This document shows, one piece after another, positions 26,516-35,473 of a stretch of 64,000 bases of DNA. Numbering within the stretch: position 1 is the stretch's first letter; each line of letters begins with the position of its first letter. A program made the position numbers and the translations under genes. Below the pieces are notes generated by a model that saw nothing but the letters and a program-made list of their open reading frames with translations, made no database searches and was not told the DNA's origin. The DNA lies in the NCBI RefSeq assembly GCF_040372045.1, contig NZ_BAABWH010000003.1. The stretch is one strand, 5' to 3'. This DNA comes from Thalassolituus sp006212115 (GTDB lineage: Bacteria > Pseudomonadota > Gammaproteobacteria > Pseudomonadales > Oceanobacteraceae).

Positions 26516-28378
26516 ATGCTCAATAAATATCCACTCTGGAAGAACCTCCTCATACTTGTGGTGGTTGCTCTGGCGTTTATTTACGCCGCACCCAACCTCT
26601 ATCCGCCTGATGCTGCGATTCAGGTCACGCCCTCCCGCGCTGGTGCGGAAATGTCCGCTGCGACATTGAGTGATGTCCGTCGTGCTCTGGATGACGCTGA
26701 CATTTCTTATTTCGGTGAGGAAGTAAACGGCAGTACTGCACTGTTAAGGCTCGAGTCGGCTGATGCACAGTTGGCGGCGAAGGCGGCCATTCAGCGTAAG
26801 TTAGGTGATGAATTTGTTGTCGCCCTGAACCTCGCCCCGACGACTCCCGAGTGGCTGGTCAATCTGGGTGCAGGCCCAATGACTTTGGGTCTGGATCTGA
26901 GTGGCGGTGTGCACTTCCTGATGGAAGTGGATATGGATGAATACGTTGCCGGTCGTATTGCTAACTACCGCGAAGATCTGCGTACTAACCTGCGTCAGGA
27001 AAACATCAAATACCGTCGCGTGACGGTAGAGGGCGATAAAGTTCGCCTGAGCTTCCGTGAGGATGCGTTACGGAGCGAAGCACGAACCTTTATCAACCGT
27101 ACTTATCCGGGTGAGTTCCTGCCTCAGGAAGAAGAGGTTGAGGGCAACTTTGATCTGATCCTGATGCTGACTGAGCAGAAAGTCCGTGACTTTGAAGATT
27201 ACGCGCTCAAGCAAAACTTGATGACCCTGCGTAATCGTGTGAACGAATTGGGTGTTGCTGAGCCTCTCGTACAGCGTCAGGGTCGCAACCGCATCGTTGT
27301 GCAGTTGCCGGGTGTTCAGGACACCGCTGAAGCGAAGAAAATCCTCGGTAAGGCAGCAAATCTTGAGTTTCGTTTAGAAGCTGATCCGGGTGCAAGCCGC
27401 TTTGCCACCGAAGAATACACTTTCCGTGATAATCAGAACCGTACGGCTCGTCTTGAGAAGAAAGTGATTACAACGGGCGACAGCGTAACTAACGCCAGCT
27501 CCGGTTTTGACGAAAACAGCTTCCCGCAGGTAAACATCAGTCTCGACAGCAAGGGCGCTGCGCGTATGACGCAGGTGACCAAAAAAGCCGTCCAACGTCG
27601 CATGGCGGTGCTGTTTGTTGAGCGTAAACCTAAGACCACTTACGAGATGGTTGATGGGGTAGAGCAAGCTAAGACTATTCAGGTGGTTGAGAAATCAATC
27701 ATCTCACTGGCGACCATTCAGAGTGTCCTCGGAAGCAGCTTCCGTATCACTGGTCTGCAGTCAGCTGAGGCCAATGAGCTCGCGTTGTTACTGCGCTCTG
27801 GTGCATTGGCAGCGCCGATGGAGTTCGTTGAAGAACGCACGGTCGGCCCAAGCCTGGGTGCCGAGAATATTGAAATGGGCTCGCGCTCTGTTATGGCAGG
27901 TCTGGCGCTGGTGTTGATCGCTATGCTGGTCTTCTATCGCGTATTTGGTCTTATCGCGAATATCGCGCTGGCGGTTAACCTTGTTCTGCTGGTTGCCCTG
28001 ATGTCGATTATTGGCGCTACGCTGACCTTACCGGGTATCGCCGGTATCGTACTGACGGTTGGTATGGCTGTTGATGCTAACGTACTCATATTCTCCCGAA
28101 TACGGGAGGAGCTTAAAAATGGTCGCTCTCCGCAGCAGGCTATCCATGAGGGATACGACCGCGCCTTCCTGACGATCTTTGATGCCAACCTGACGACTCT
28201 GATCGTGGCAGTCATCCTGTTTGCTGTTGGAACAGGTCCTGTTAAAGGTTTCGCCGTGACACTGTCGTTCGGTATTTTAACGTCGATGTTCACAGCCATT
28301 ATGGTGACGCGTTCCATGACCAACCTGGTGTACGGCGGTCGTCGTGTTGATAGTCTGTCGATTGGAGGCAAAGTATGA
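26516..28378 (+). CDS. secD: Protein translocase subunit SecD
   Basis: A 620-residue RND-type membrane protein that uses the proton gradient to help release translocated proteins on the periplasmic side. One N-terminal helix, a large periplasmic region (P1, about 35-440) and five C-terminal helices follow the family plan. LGLDLSGGVHFLMEVD is the D1-type motif and TVGMAVDANVLIFSRIREE the D4-type motif. Its stop overlaps the secF start as ATGA. Confidence 0.96.
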   Translation: MLNKYPLWKNLLILVVVALAFIYAAPNLYPPDAAIQVTPSRAGAEMSAATLSDVRRALDDADISYFGEEVNGSTALLRLESADAQLAAKAAIQRKLGDEFVVALNLAPTTPEWLVNLGAGPMTLGLDLSGGVHFLMEVDMDEYVAGRIANYREDLRTNLRQENIKYRRVTVEGDKVRLSFREDALRSEARTFINRTYPGEFLPQEEEVEGNFDLILMLTEQKVRDFEDYALKQNLMTLRNRVNELGVAEPLVQRQGRNRIVVQLPGVQDTAEAKKILGKAANLEFRLEADPGASRFATEEYTFRDNQNRTARLEKKVITTGDSVTNASSGFDENSFPQVNISLDSKGAARMTQVTKKAVQRRMAVLFVERKPKTTYEMVDGVEQAKTIQVVEKSIISLATIQSVLGSSFRITGLQSAEANELALLLRSGALAAPMEFVEERTVGPSLGAENIEMGSRSVMAGLALVLIAMLVFYRVFGLIANIALAVNLVLLVALMSIIGATLTLPGIAGIVLTVGMAVDANVLIFSRIREELKNGRSPQQAIHEGYDRAFLTIFDANLTTLIVAVILFAVGTGPVKGFAVTLSFGILTSMFTAIMVTRSMTNLVYGGRRVDSLSIGGKV

Positions 28379-29286
28379 ATACCATTAACTTTATGCGCCT
28401 CCGTCACTTGTCGACGGCGATCTCTCTGACATTGTTGTTGGTGTCGGTTGTCGCGATTGGTATGAAAGGCCTTAACTTCGGCCTCGACTTTACCGGCGGA
28501 ACCTTGTTGGAAGTCGAATATGAGACGCCTGTTGAATTGGAAGGCGTGAAGTCGATCCTAGACAATGCCGGGTACCGGGACGTAGTGGTGCAGAACTTTG
28601 GTTCTGAGACTGACGTTCTTGTCCGTATGTCGGAATCGTTCCGTGACGACCTCGGCAGCGAAGTCCTCAATCTTCTGCAAGCCAATACGACTGACAATGA
28701 CCTGACCCTTCTGCGCAGTGAGTTCGTTGGTGCGAGTGTGGGCGAAGAGCTGCGTGATCAGGGCGGTATAGCCATGCTGGTCGCCTTGTTTGTTGTGATG
28801 GCCTACGTAGCGTTCCGCTTCCAGTGGAAGTTCTCAGTGGGCGCGGTTATGGCGTTGTTCCATGATGTCGTGATCATCATCGGGCTGTTTGCACTGTTCC
28901 AGTGGGACTTCGATCTGAATGTTCTGGCAGCGCTGCTGGCTGTTATCGGTTATTCATTGAACGACACCATTGTTGTGTCGGACCGGATTCGTGAGAACTT
29001 CCGGATGATGCGGGTCGGATCACCGATCGAGATCATTAATGAATCACTGACCCAGACGCTAGGTCGAACCTTGATGACGTCCTTAACAACCTTGCTGGTC
29101 TTGTTAGCCTTGTTTTTCCTTGGCGGCGATATCATTCATAACTTCGCTCTGGCGCTGACTATTGGTGTGGCCGTTGGTACTTACTCATCGATCTACATTG
29201 CAGCGAACCTGCTGCTGGCGTTTGGTATCTCACGTGAGGACCTGTTGCCACCAGAGCTGGAAGAAGAGGAAGACGACATGCCCTGA
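28375..29286 (+). CDS. secF: Protein translocase subunit SecF
   Basis: A 303-residue partner of SecD. GLDFTGGTLLEVEYE and IGYSLNDTIVVSDRIREN are the conserved SecF motifs, and the length is close to that of E. coli (323). The acidic C-terminus ends EEEEDDMP. Translation is probably coupled to secD. A strong palindrome follows at 29316. Confidence 0.96.
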   Translation: MNTINFMRLRHLSTAISLTLLLVSVVAIGMKGLNFGLDFTGGTLLEVEYETPVELEGVKSILDNAGYRDVVVQNFGSETDVLVRMSESFRDDLGSEVLNLLQANTTDNDLTLLRSEFVGASVGEELRDQGGIAMLVALFVVMAYVAFRFQWKFSVGAVMALFHDVVIIIGLFALFQWDFDLNVLAALLAVIGYSLNDTIVVSDRIRENFRMMRVGSPIEIINESLTQTLGRTLMTSLTTLLVLLALFFLGGDIIHNFALALTIGVAVGTYSSIYIAANLLLAFGISREDLLPPELEEEEDDMP

Positions 29287-29315
29287 TGTTCGGGTTTCCT
29301 GAACGAGAGGGGTGT

Positions 29316-29356
29316 CCAGAAAAGAAAAGCGACCTAGGGTCGCTTTTCTTTTCTGG
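29316..29356. terminator. Long perfect-stem terminator after secF
   Basis: A 19-bp perfect stem (29316-29334 with 29338-29356) and 3-nt loop. The inner GCGACC/GGTCGC core is followed by T-rich TTTTCTTTTCTGG; the complementary A-rich arm gives the same on the other strand. It ends the queA-secF cluster. Confidence 0.85.
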
Positions 29357-29687
29357 AGTGGTCGAAACAGACACAAACGTTTGTTTAAAACACGCAGCTG
29401 TATCGGCGTACGCCATTCGTGACTCAAGTGTTGCATTTCACGCCACGGGAGTGGTATCAATATTACAGCCTTAGACGAAATGAACTGCCTCACTGTAACA
29501 AGCAGTGGAGCAAAACAGGACTTATGCGTGACCAGATGTACCAAAAGAGGACATTTCGATCACTGGCTCTTTATAACAATAATTAAAATAGTATGCTGCG
29601 CAGCACTGTATCATTCATCGGTGATTTGGGGGCAGATGTCCGTTGAATGAACGCGAGAGCATCCAGAACAATAATTAAGGAAGCAGA
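29357..29687 (+). other. Intergenic region upstream of the DUF6091-like gene
   Basis: 331 bp with no convincing gene. It carries the palindrome CAAACGTTTG and AT-rich stretches, and ends in a AAGGAAG ribosome site for the next gene. No promoter could be assigned with confidence. Confidence 0.4.
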
Positions 29688-30818
29688 ATGAACGCCAGAA
29701 CCCTGATAGCCACTCTGTTTGGTCTTTTGTTTCTGTCGTCCGCTGTCGTTTCACACGCCGCTGACGATCTCGAATCCCGACGAAACGCAAAGCTTGAAGC
29801 GACTGTAATGAATCCGAACCTGCCGTTGGAAAAACGGATCAGGGCACTCAAGAAACTTCAGGCCGACGAAATGGTGAACGGACGTATCCTCCGTACCTTC
29901 TGCGTCTGGGACCCACTGGGTAAGACAGGACCTATTTCCTCTACCGTTGAAGATCAGAAACTACGGTCCTTGCACTACGGTATGGATCTGACGGTAATCA
30001 CCTATCAAGATGAATCCGAGCTTATCGAGGCGTTACGCTCGGGTGAGAAGTGTGATGCAGCTTTAATTCGCGGCATCGCTGCGATGGAGTTCAACCGCTT
30101 CGCCGGCACCATTGAGTCTGTTGGTGGCCTGCAAACGCGTCAGCAGGTTCAGTTGTTGATGCAGGTTATTGCTAACCCTCGTATGGCTCCACGCCTTCAG
30201 GATGAGAACTACACCGTACTCGGCCTGGCGACGATGGGAGAGTCTTATCGATTCAGCAGCGATGGTAAGAACCGCTCTCTGGCAAGTTTCTCTGGCAAAG
30301 CAATCGCGACTGAATCACTCGATCCTGGCATGGCCGCTCTGGCTCAGGGCATTGGCGCCCGTTCAGTTTCCGGCGATATGATGGGGAATGTCCAAAGCTA
30401 CGCGGACCGCGAAGTCGCGGGTATGATGTCGCCGATCATCGCTTATCTGGTGATGGGTAGCGGCCAGATCAGTGGTGATGTTGCCATCATGGAAACGCCG
30501 GTTGCGCAGTCGACGATTCAGCTGATTGGTCGTACTGATAAGTTCCCACATGGTCTTGCCCAGATTCTGCGAGAAGATTTCCTGTTCAAGTTTGAGAACT
30601 ACGCGCGACGCGTGGACAATGAACTTGCTTTGGTTCCCAGCTCATTCTGGGCAAAAGACACGCCGCAGGATATTGCTAAGCTGGAGGCAGAGTCATTGAA
30701 GGCGCGCCTGAAGCTACGCGATGAGGGCTTTTATGATCCCGCTATGCTGAGACTCCAGCGTAAAATTCGCTGTAAGTTTGAGCCTTCCCGCAGCGAGTGC
30801 GCAAACCCGCAGGAATAA
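29688..30818 (+). CDS. Putative periplasmic solute-binding protein (DUF6091-like)
   Basis: 376 residues with a signal peptide ending SHAA. The mature protein starts with a short helical part, then FCVWDPLGKTGPISS and CDAALIRGIAAMEFNRF. These resemble the DUF6091 group of solute-receptor-like proteins, a fold related to TRAP-transporter binding proteins. No transporter subunits lie beside it, so a transport role is uncertain. AAGGAAG precedes the ATG, and a terminator follows. Confidence 0.65.
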   Translation: MNARTLIATLFGLLFLSSAVVSHAADDLESRRNAKLEATVMNPNLPLEKRIRALKKLQADEMVNGRILRTFCVWDPLGKTGPISSTVEDQKLRSLHYGMDLTVITYQDESELIEALRSGEKCDAALIRGIAAMEFNRFAGTIESVGGLQTRQQVQLLMQVIANPRMAPRLQDENYTVLGLATMGESYRFSSDGKNRSLASFSGKAIATESLDPGMAALAQGIGARSVSGDMMGNVQSYADREVAGMMSPIIAYLVMGSGQISGDVAIMETPVAQSTIQLIGRTDKFPHGLAQILREDFLFKFENYARRVDNELALVPSSFWAKDTPQDIAKLEAESLKARLKLRDEGFYDPAMLRLQRKIRCKFEPSRSECANPQE

Positions 30819-30839
30819 TACCCGCAGGGTTAATCGAGC

Positions 30840-30868
30840 AAAGGGCAGCATGGCTGCCCTTTCTTTTG
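30840..30868 (+). terminator. Intrinsic terminator after the DUF6091-like gene
   Basis: A 10-bp stem AAAGGGCAGC/GCTGCCCTTT with an ATG loop and a CTTTTGT tail. Confidence 0.8.
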
Positions 30869-30920
30869 TCTGCTATTTACTGCCCAGCGATAGTCTGCGC
30901 CCAGTTAAGTACCAAGGAAA

Positions 30921-31826
30921 CTAAGTACTGAGGAACCCAATGTCAGAGCCGGCACGCTCGGTCAGTTCTTTGACCGCAGAGTGGGTGTGTCGTCGTTCGG
31001 CTACGACAGCATAGAAGGATTGCTGAAGATCGGGTACCACACCTGCTACCTCAACATCGTACCGCTGACATATTTCGTCTGTGATGACCTCAGGTGCAAA
31101 GAAGAAGCCATGTCCCGCGCTGCCAAAGGCCTTCAATAGGGCAGAATCGTCGAACTCTCCGGCAACCCGCACGACCATGCTCTGTCTTTTTAGCCAGCTC
31201 AGGATATTGGTGCGTAAGGTGGAGGACGATCCCGTTGGAATCAGAACGGGAGCGTCGTTCAGGCACGCTGGAAACGCTGTCTCTGACATCAAGCGACGGT
31301 GCGCGAAGCACGCGATGCGGCTGGCTCCTAATTCGTGGCTGAAGCAGCGAATGTTCATACCCGGCGGCATAGGGCTGTCCGCCAGCACCAGATCCAGGCG
31401 ATGGACGGCGAGCTCGCCGAGCAGAGTGGTCATCTGTTCTTCCCGGCAAATAATTTTCATGTCAGGATTATTGGCAATGACAGGCGCAAGCAGTCGATGA
31501 GTGATGGACTTCGGCAGGGCATCAACCACGCCGACTCGCAGCTCTTCCGGACGAGCGTCGAGGCCGAGTTGTAGCACTTCCTGCATTTCGTCACCGAGTC
31601 GAAAGATATCTTTGCAATACTGATAAGCCATCTGACCTGCATCGGTTAACTCGACGTTGCGTCCTTTACGTCGTAACAAGGGTTCGCCAAGGTCGTCTTC
31701 AAGCAGCTTCAACTGGCCACTTATGGTCTGAGGTGTGATGGCCAGTTTATCGGCCGCGGCATGAAGGCTGCCAGTTTCGGCTACGTGGTAGAAGTAGTGA
31801 AGGTGCTTGTAGTTCAGGCGGTTCAT
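30921..31826 (-). CDS. nhaR: LysR-family regulator NhaR
   Basis: 301 residues. The N-terminal helix-turn-helix (NYKHLHYFYHVAETGS, then LAITPQTISGQLKLLE) and the later GEFDDSALLKAFGS block match E. coli NhaR, which activates the NhaA sodium/proton antiporter in response to sodium. No nhaA is present here. It is divergent from yccA across an AT-rich 95-bp region, so yccA is a possible target (inference). Confidence 0.85.
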   Translation of the reverse strand: MNRLNYKHLHYFYHVAETGSLHAAADKLAITPQTISGQLKLLEDDLGEPLLRRKGRNVELTDAGQMAYQYCKDIFRLGDEMQEVLQLGLDARPEELRVGVVDALPKSITHRLLAPVIANNPDMKIICREEQMTTLLGELAVHRLDLVLADSPMPPGMNIRCFSHELGASRIACFAHRRLMSETAFPACLNDAPVLIPTGSSSTLRTNILSWLKRQSMVVRVAGEFDDSALLKAFGSAGHGFFFAPEVITDEICQRYDVEVAGVVPDLQQSFYAVVAERRHTHSAVKELTERAGSDIGFLST

Positions 31827-31921
31827 TGTTCGAAAAAACCGAAGTAATATAGATATATAATACGAATATTATTGTTGAATACGGTGTTCTACAATACAAA
31901 AATCAAAAAAGGAGTGAGACT

Positions 31922-32644
31922 ATGAATCGTCCAGATTATTTGAATTCTGAAAACAAAGAGCCGGTAGCGCGCTCAATACCGGCTGAGCAGTATCAGGCTG
32001 GCACCGGTGGCAACGCACTTGCCCCTGATGCACAGAAAGTGCTGCGTAATACGTACGCTCTTCTGGCTATGACACTGGTGTTCAGTGCCGTAATGGCGGG
32101 TGTTTCGATGGCTGTGAATGCTCCGTCTTTCGGCTTGCTGACTCTGGTCGTTGCAATCGGTCTGATGTTTGCGATCCACAAGACGGCAAACAGTGTTGCG
32201 GGTATCGCTCTGACCTTCGTCTTCACCGGTTTTATGGGTTTCACCCTCGGCCCGCTGCTTAATATGGTTGCTGGCATGCAGGGCGGCGGCGCAACGATCG
32301 GTCTGGCCCTGGGTGGTACTGGTGTAACTTTCCTGATGATGTCTGCATTTGGCATGTCTACTAAACGCGACCTGTCAGGTTGGGGCAAGGTGTTGTTTGC
32401 AGGCTTTATCGTCGCCATTATCGGTGGTGTGGTTGGTTACCTGTTCAACATTCCAGCGTTGTCTCTTGCGATCTCAGCCATTGTGATTCCATTGAGTGCT
32501 GCGTTGATCAGCTACGAAACCAACAGCATCGTTCGTGGTGGTCAGACAAACTATGTTCTGGCAACTGTGAGCCTGTACGTTTCAATCTACAACCTGTTCG
32601 CCAACCTGCTGGTTCTGTTGGGCGTATTCGGTTCGGATGACTGA
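31922..32644 (+). CDS. yccA: Bax inhibitor-1/YccA family membrane protein
   Basis: 240 residues with about seven hydrophobic helices. QKVLRNTYALLAMTLVFSA at the start and GGQTNYVLATVSLYVSIYN near the end closely follow E. coli YccA, a substrate and modulator of the FtsH protease that protects jammed SecY. AAGGAG precedes the ATG. It lies near secDF but in its own unit. Confidence 0.9.
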   Translation: MNRPDYLNSENKEPVARSIPAEQYQAGTGGNALAPDAQKVLRNTYALLAMTLVFSAVMAGVSMAVNAPSFGLLTLVVAIGLMFAIHKTANSVAGIALTFVFTGFMGFTLGPLLNMVAGMQGGGATIGLALGGTGVTFLMMSAFGMSTKRDLSGWGKVLFAGFIVAIIGGVVGYLFNIPALSLAISAIVIPLSAALISYETNSIVRGGQTNYVLATVSLYVSIYNLFANLLVLLGVFGSDD

Positions 32645-32687
32645 TTAGACGTCGCTCTCGATACAAGCAATCTATGCTTAAGAGTAC

Positions 32688-32719
32688 ATGCCGCGGGTCT
32701 TAGACCAGCGGCATTTTTC
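32688..32719 (+). terminator. Intrinsic terminator after yccA
   Basis: A 7-bp stem ATGCCGC/GCGGCAT, extendable inward by GGTCT/AGACC past one mismatch, followed by five Ts and CATTC. Confidence 0.75.
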
Positions 32720-32763
32720 ATTCTGGGTTTTGTAAATCTGCATTGTGAACTACCCTTGGTCGT

Positions 32764-33069
32764 ATGATACGTATACGACTTGCACTCACCCTGGGCCTGT
32801 TTGCGCTCGTTCTTACTCTTCCGATTGAAGCACTCCCTGTGTGTGCGGACAGAGACGCTAAGGCATCATCTGATGAAAAAGCGCTCAGCTACTTTCGTAA
32901 GCAGGGGGAGATATTTCATCCTGCCCGCGTGTTGAAACGACACAACACCAGTCGTCATAAGGAAGTTGCCAGTTATGTTCAGTTCGGCGACAAGAAGTAC
33001 AGTATCTTCACTTTGGTAGACATCGACTGCAGGGCTCGCTTTATCAAGCGCACTCGACAAGGTGATTGA
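32764..33069 (+). CDS. Small secreted protein, unknown function
   Basis: Not recognised. 101 residues with a clear signal peptide (LALTLGLFALVLTLPIEA) and a basic mature part with two cysteines (PVCADRD and IDCRARF), possibly one disulfide. The ribosome site is weak, so the exact start is uncertain. It lies between yccA and the DUF6482-like gene. Confidence 0.5.
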   Translation: MIRIRLALTLGLFALVLTLPIEALPVCADRDAKASSDEKALSYFRKQGEIFHPARVLKRHNTSRHKEVASYVQFGDKKYSIFTLVDIDCRARFIKRTRQGD

Positions 33070-33142
33070 ATCCACTTCTTTTCTCCTCCGTTTGCTGATA
33101 GCTTATACAAATATTGTACAGTTATTATCTCGGAGAGTTCTT

Positions 33143-33463
33143 ATGATCAAATTTCGCGATCTCAGTAAGCGTCAGCCGATTGAGAAGGTTATCGTACACT
33201 CGATCGATCTTGCTCTTTATCAGGTCAGTATTCTCAAAGATGGTGAAGAAGTATTGCTCGCAGATAAAAAGAATCGACCGCTAAAAGCACATAGCACTCT
33301 GGCGATTGAGGCGCTGTTCGAAGGCTACCAGGTCGACGAAATGGTACTCAGACATGAAAGTGCTTACGACGAGATGGTTAACCAACCAGTGAAAATGGCA
33401 AGTAATCGCATGGAAGTGCCGCTAGGCCGAAACAAGCTCGGACAATCCGCGAACGACGCATAA
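33143..33463 (+). CDS. Small cytosolic protein, DUF6482-like
   Basis: 106 residues from ATG 33143, which has CGGAGAG upstream; the frame opens earlier. No signal peptide. The order of short beta strands (KVIVHSIDLALYQVSILKDGEEVLL) followed by HSTLAIEALFEGY recalls the DUF6482 family of small gammaproteobacterial proteins; this match is from memory. Function unknown. Confidence 0.6.
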   Translation: MIKFRDLSKRQPIEKVIVHSIDLALYQVSILKDGEEVLLADKKNRPLKAHSTLAIEALFEGYQVDEMVLRHESAYDEMVNQPVKMASNRMEVPLGRNKLGQSANDA

Positions 33464-33531
33464 GCCGAAGTTATCCTTTTGGGCTACGCTTAATGGATAG
33501 CTGAACGAAGGTGTTTTAGAGGGTGCTTAAT

Positions 33532-35463
33532 ATGCGGCTGTTGTCGGTACTATTATCGGTACTGGGGAATCACTCGGGTCTGTCCGTTCGGAAGAAACTG
33601 CTCATACCTGTTTTGATTCAGGCTGTGGTGGTCCTTATGATATCGACTTTGTTGCTACTCGGGTATCAAACCCTTGCAGAATCCCGCAAAGCATCTGATG
33701 CAACTGCCGCCGCCATGTCTGAATTATTTTTGCTTGGCGCCGACATAGAAGAGTTCATTAATGGCACTTACACCAAAGAGACCGTCGACAAGGACATTGC
33801 CAAGATCTCTGAAGGTTTGCGTGCATTGGGTAAGGTGCAGCTGGTTGAACAACTGGAGTTGTTACAGGAAAACCTGAATGAGTATCACGAGCAGCGCGAA
33901 GCCAAAAATCAGATTATTCGCGATGTTCATGAAGTCACGTCGTCCTCGCGTGCTTTGTCTAACGCTTACATAGAGAAGGTGAGCGAGCGCCTCGCCGATC
34001 CGTATCTGCGCTTTGATGTTGCAACCATTGAGCGCGCCGTTATTCCTGGAGCATTGAAAAACACGGTTAACAACTTTGCGATAGAAGATATGTTTCTGCT
34101 TCTGGATCGTGGAGACAAAACGGAAGAAGAGGCTCTGGCGCTGCTAGATGCAACGATTGCGAATACCAAGCAAGACATCCTGTTGTTGGAGGGGACGCCT
34201 CTCGTCGCTAAAGCCGAAGCGGGGCTACGCGCTAACGAAGCGCTCAAAGAGACCCTGTTGGTTTACCTGGATTCTCTCGCTGCTACTCGTAAAGCACGAC
34301 ATGATGCGATTCAACAGCATACTGCGTTGATGCAAAGCGTATTAGCTTATTCGAATGCGACTCTGACTAATGCCTTTGACCGCTTGAGCTCCGGTATTGC
34401 GTGGCTTCTTGCGATCGTCGTTGTCACGGTCGGCATTAGCCTTGTGTCATCAATGTTGGTATCGATTTCAGTGATTCGCCCGCTTGATGCTCTTCGACGT
34501 CATGTCGACTCGCTGGCAGCCTCAGGAGCGGACCTGACGTATCGTCTGAACGAGTCGCGAGATGATGAGCTGGGAAAACTGGCAAAAGGTGTGAATCGTT
34601 TCTTAAACACTCTTCAAGGCGTATTCACAGAGGTGAAGGGGGTCGAACAGCGACTGTCCAGCAGCTCGGCTTCAGTGGCTGATGATACCCGCGAAAGCTC
34701 TGCTCTCATGAGTGAGCAGCACGACCGTATGTCATCAATTATTGATGCGGTCTCTGGTATTAAGTCGACCGTTGAAGGTGCTCGCCAGCAAAGCGCTTCA
34801 GCAATGGAAGCCGCCGATTTATCAGAAGCGCGTGTGTCAGAAGTGGTTGGCAGCATCAGTAAAACGATTGCCGTCGTTAAAGAAGCCAATATCGAGCTAC
34901 AGAACGCTGGCATAGTGATTGGACGCCTGAACGAGGACAGCCAGAATATCGGTAGTATTCTCGAGGTTATCAGAGGCATTGCGGAACAAACCAACTTGCT
35001 GGCCTTAAATGCTGCCATCGAGGCCGCGCGCGCAGGTGATCAGGGGCGTGGTTTTGCTGTTGTTGCAGACGAAGTACGCTCTCTGGCGCAGCGCACCCAA
35101 AGCTCGACACAAGAGATCGACAAAATGATTACCAGCCTGCAGGGGGCGTCGACGCTTGCGACTGGGGTTCTTGCCAGTACCACTGACAATATCTCCTCGA
35201 CATTGGATTCGAGTAAGTTAGCCGGTGATGGTGTTCAGGTTATCGCTGACTGCATCTGCGACATTAAAAAGATCAATACGGATATGGTAGAGATGATGGA
35301 GAATCAGCTTGAGAAGGCAATCTCCATCAACGAAGTAATGGGAGAGATGGGGCAGATGTCAGATCGGAGTAGCTCTGCAGTTGACCGGGCAAGCGGAACA
35401 GCAGAGGCGCAGGCCAATGACGCTGCAACCTTAAGTGAACTGATCCGCCGCTTTAAGGTGTAA
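33532..35463 (+). CDS. Methyl-accepting chemotaxis protein
   Basis: A 643-residue transmembrane receptor. ATG 33532 was chosen over GTG 33523 because AGAGGG lies 8 nt before it. Hydrophobic helices lie at about 22-45 and 285-308. The helical periplasmic region of about 240 residues has the size expected of a helical bimodular (HBM-type) sensor, but this is not proven. A HAMP domain (VIRPLDALRRHVDSL) and the signalling tip EQTNLLALNAAIEAARAGDQ follow. No CheR pentapeptide is seen at the C-terminus. Confidence 0.9.
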   Translation: MRLLSVLLSVLGNHSGLSVRKKLLIPVLIQAVVVLMISTLLLLGYQTLAESRKASDATAAAMSELFLLGADIEEFINGTYTKETVDKDIAKISEGLRALGKVQLVEQLELLQENLNEYHEQREAKNQIIRDVHEVTSSSRALSNAYIEKVSERLADPYLRFDVATIERAVIPGALKNTVNNFAIEDMFLLLDRGDKTEEEALALLDATIANTKQDILLLEGTPLVAKAEAGLRANEALKETLLVYLDSLAATRKARHDAIQQHTALMQSVLAYSNATLTNAFDRLSSGIAWLLAIVVVTVGISLVSSMLVSISVIRPLDALRRHVDSLAASGADLTYRLNESRDDELGKLAKGVNRFLNTLQGVFTEVKGVEQRLSSSSASVADDTRESSALMSEQHDRMSSIIDAVSGIKSTVEGARQQSASAMEAADLSEARVSEVVGSISKTIAVVKEANIELQNAGIVIGRLNEDSQNIGSILEVIRGIAEQTNLLALNAAIEAARAGDQGRGFAVVADEVRSLAQRTQSSTQEIDKMITSLQGASTLATGVLASTTDNISSTLDSSKLAGDGVQVIADCICDIKKINTDMVEMMENQLEKAISINEVMGEMGQMSDRSSSAVDRASGTAEAQANDAATLSELIRRFKV

Positions 35464-35473
35464 TGACTGGTCG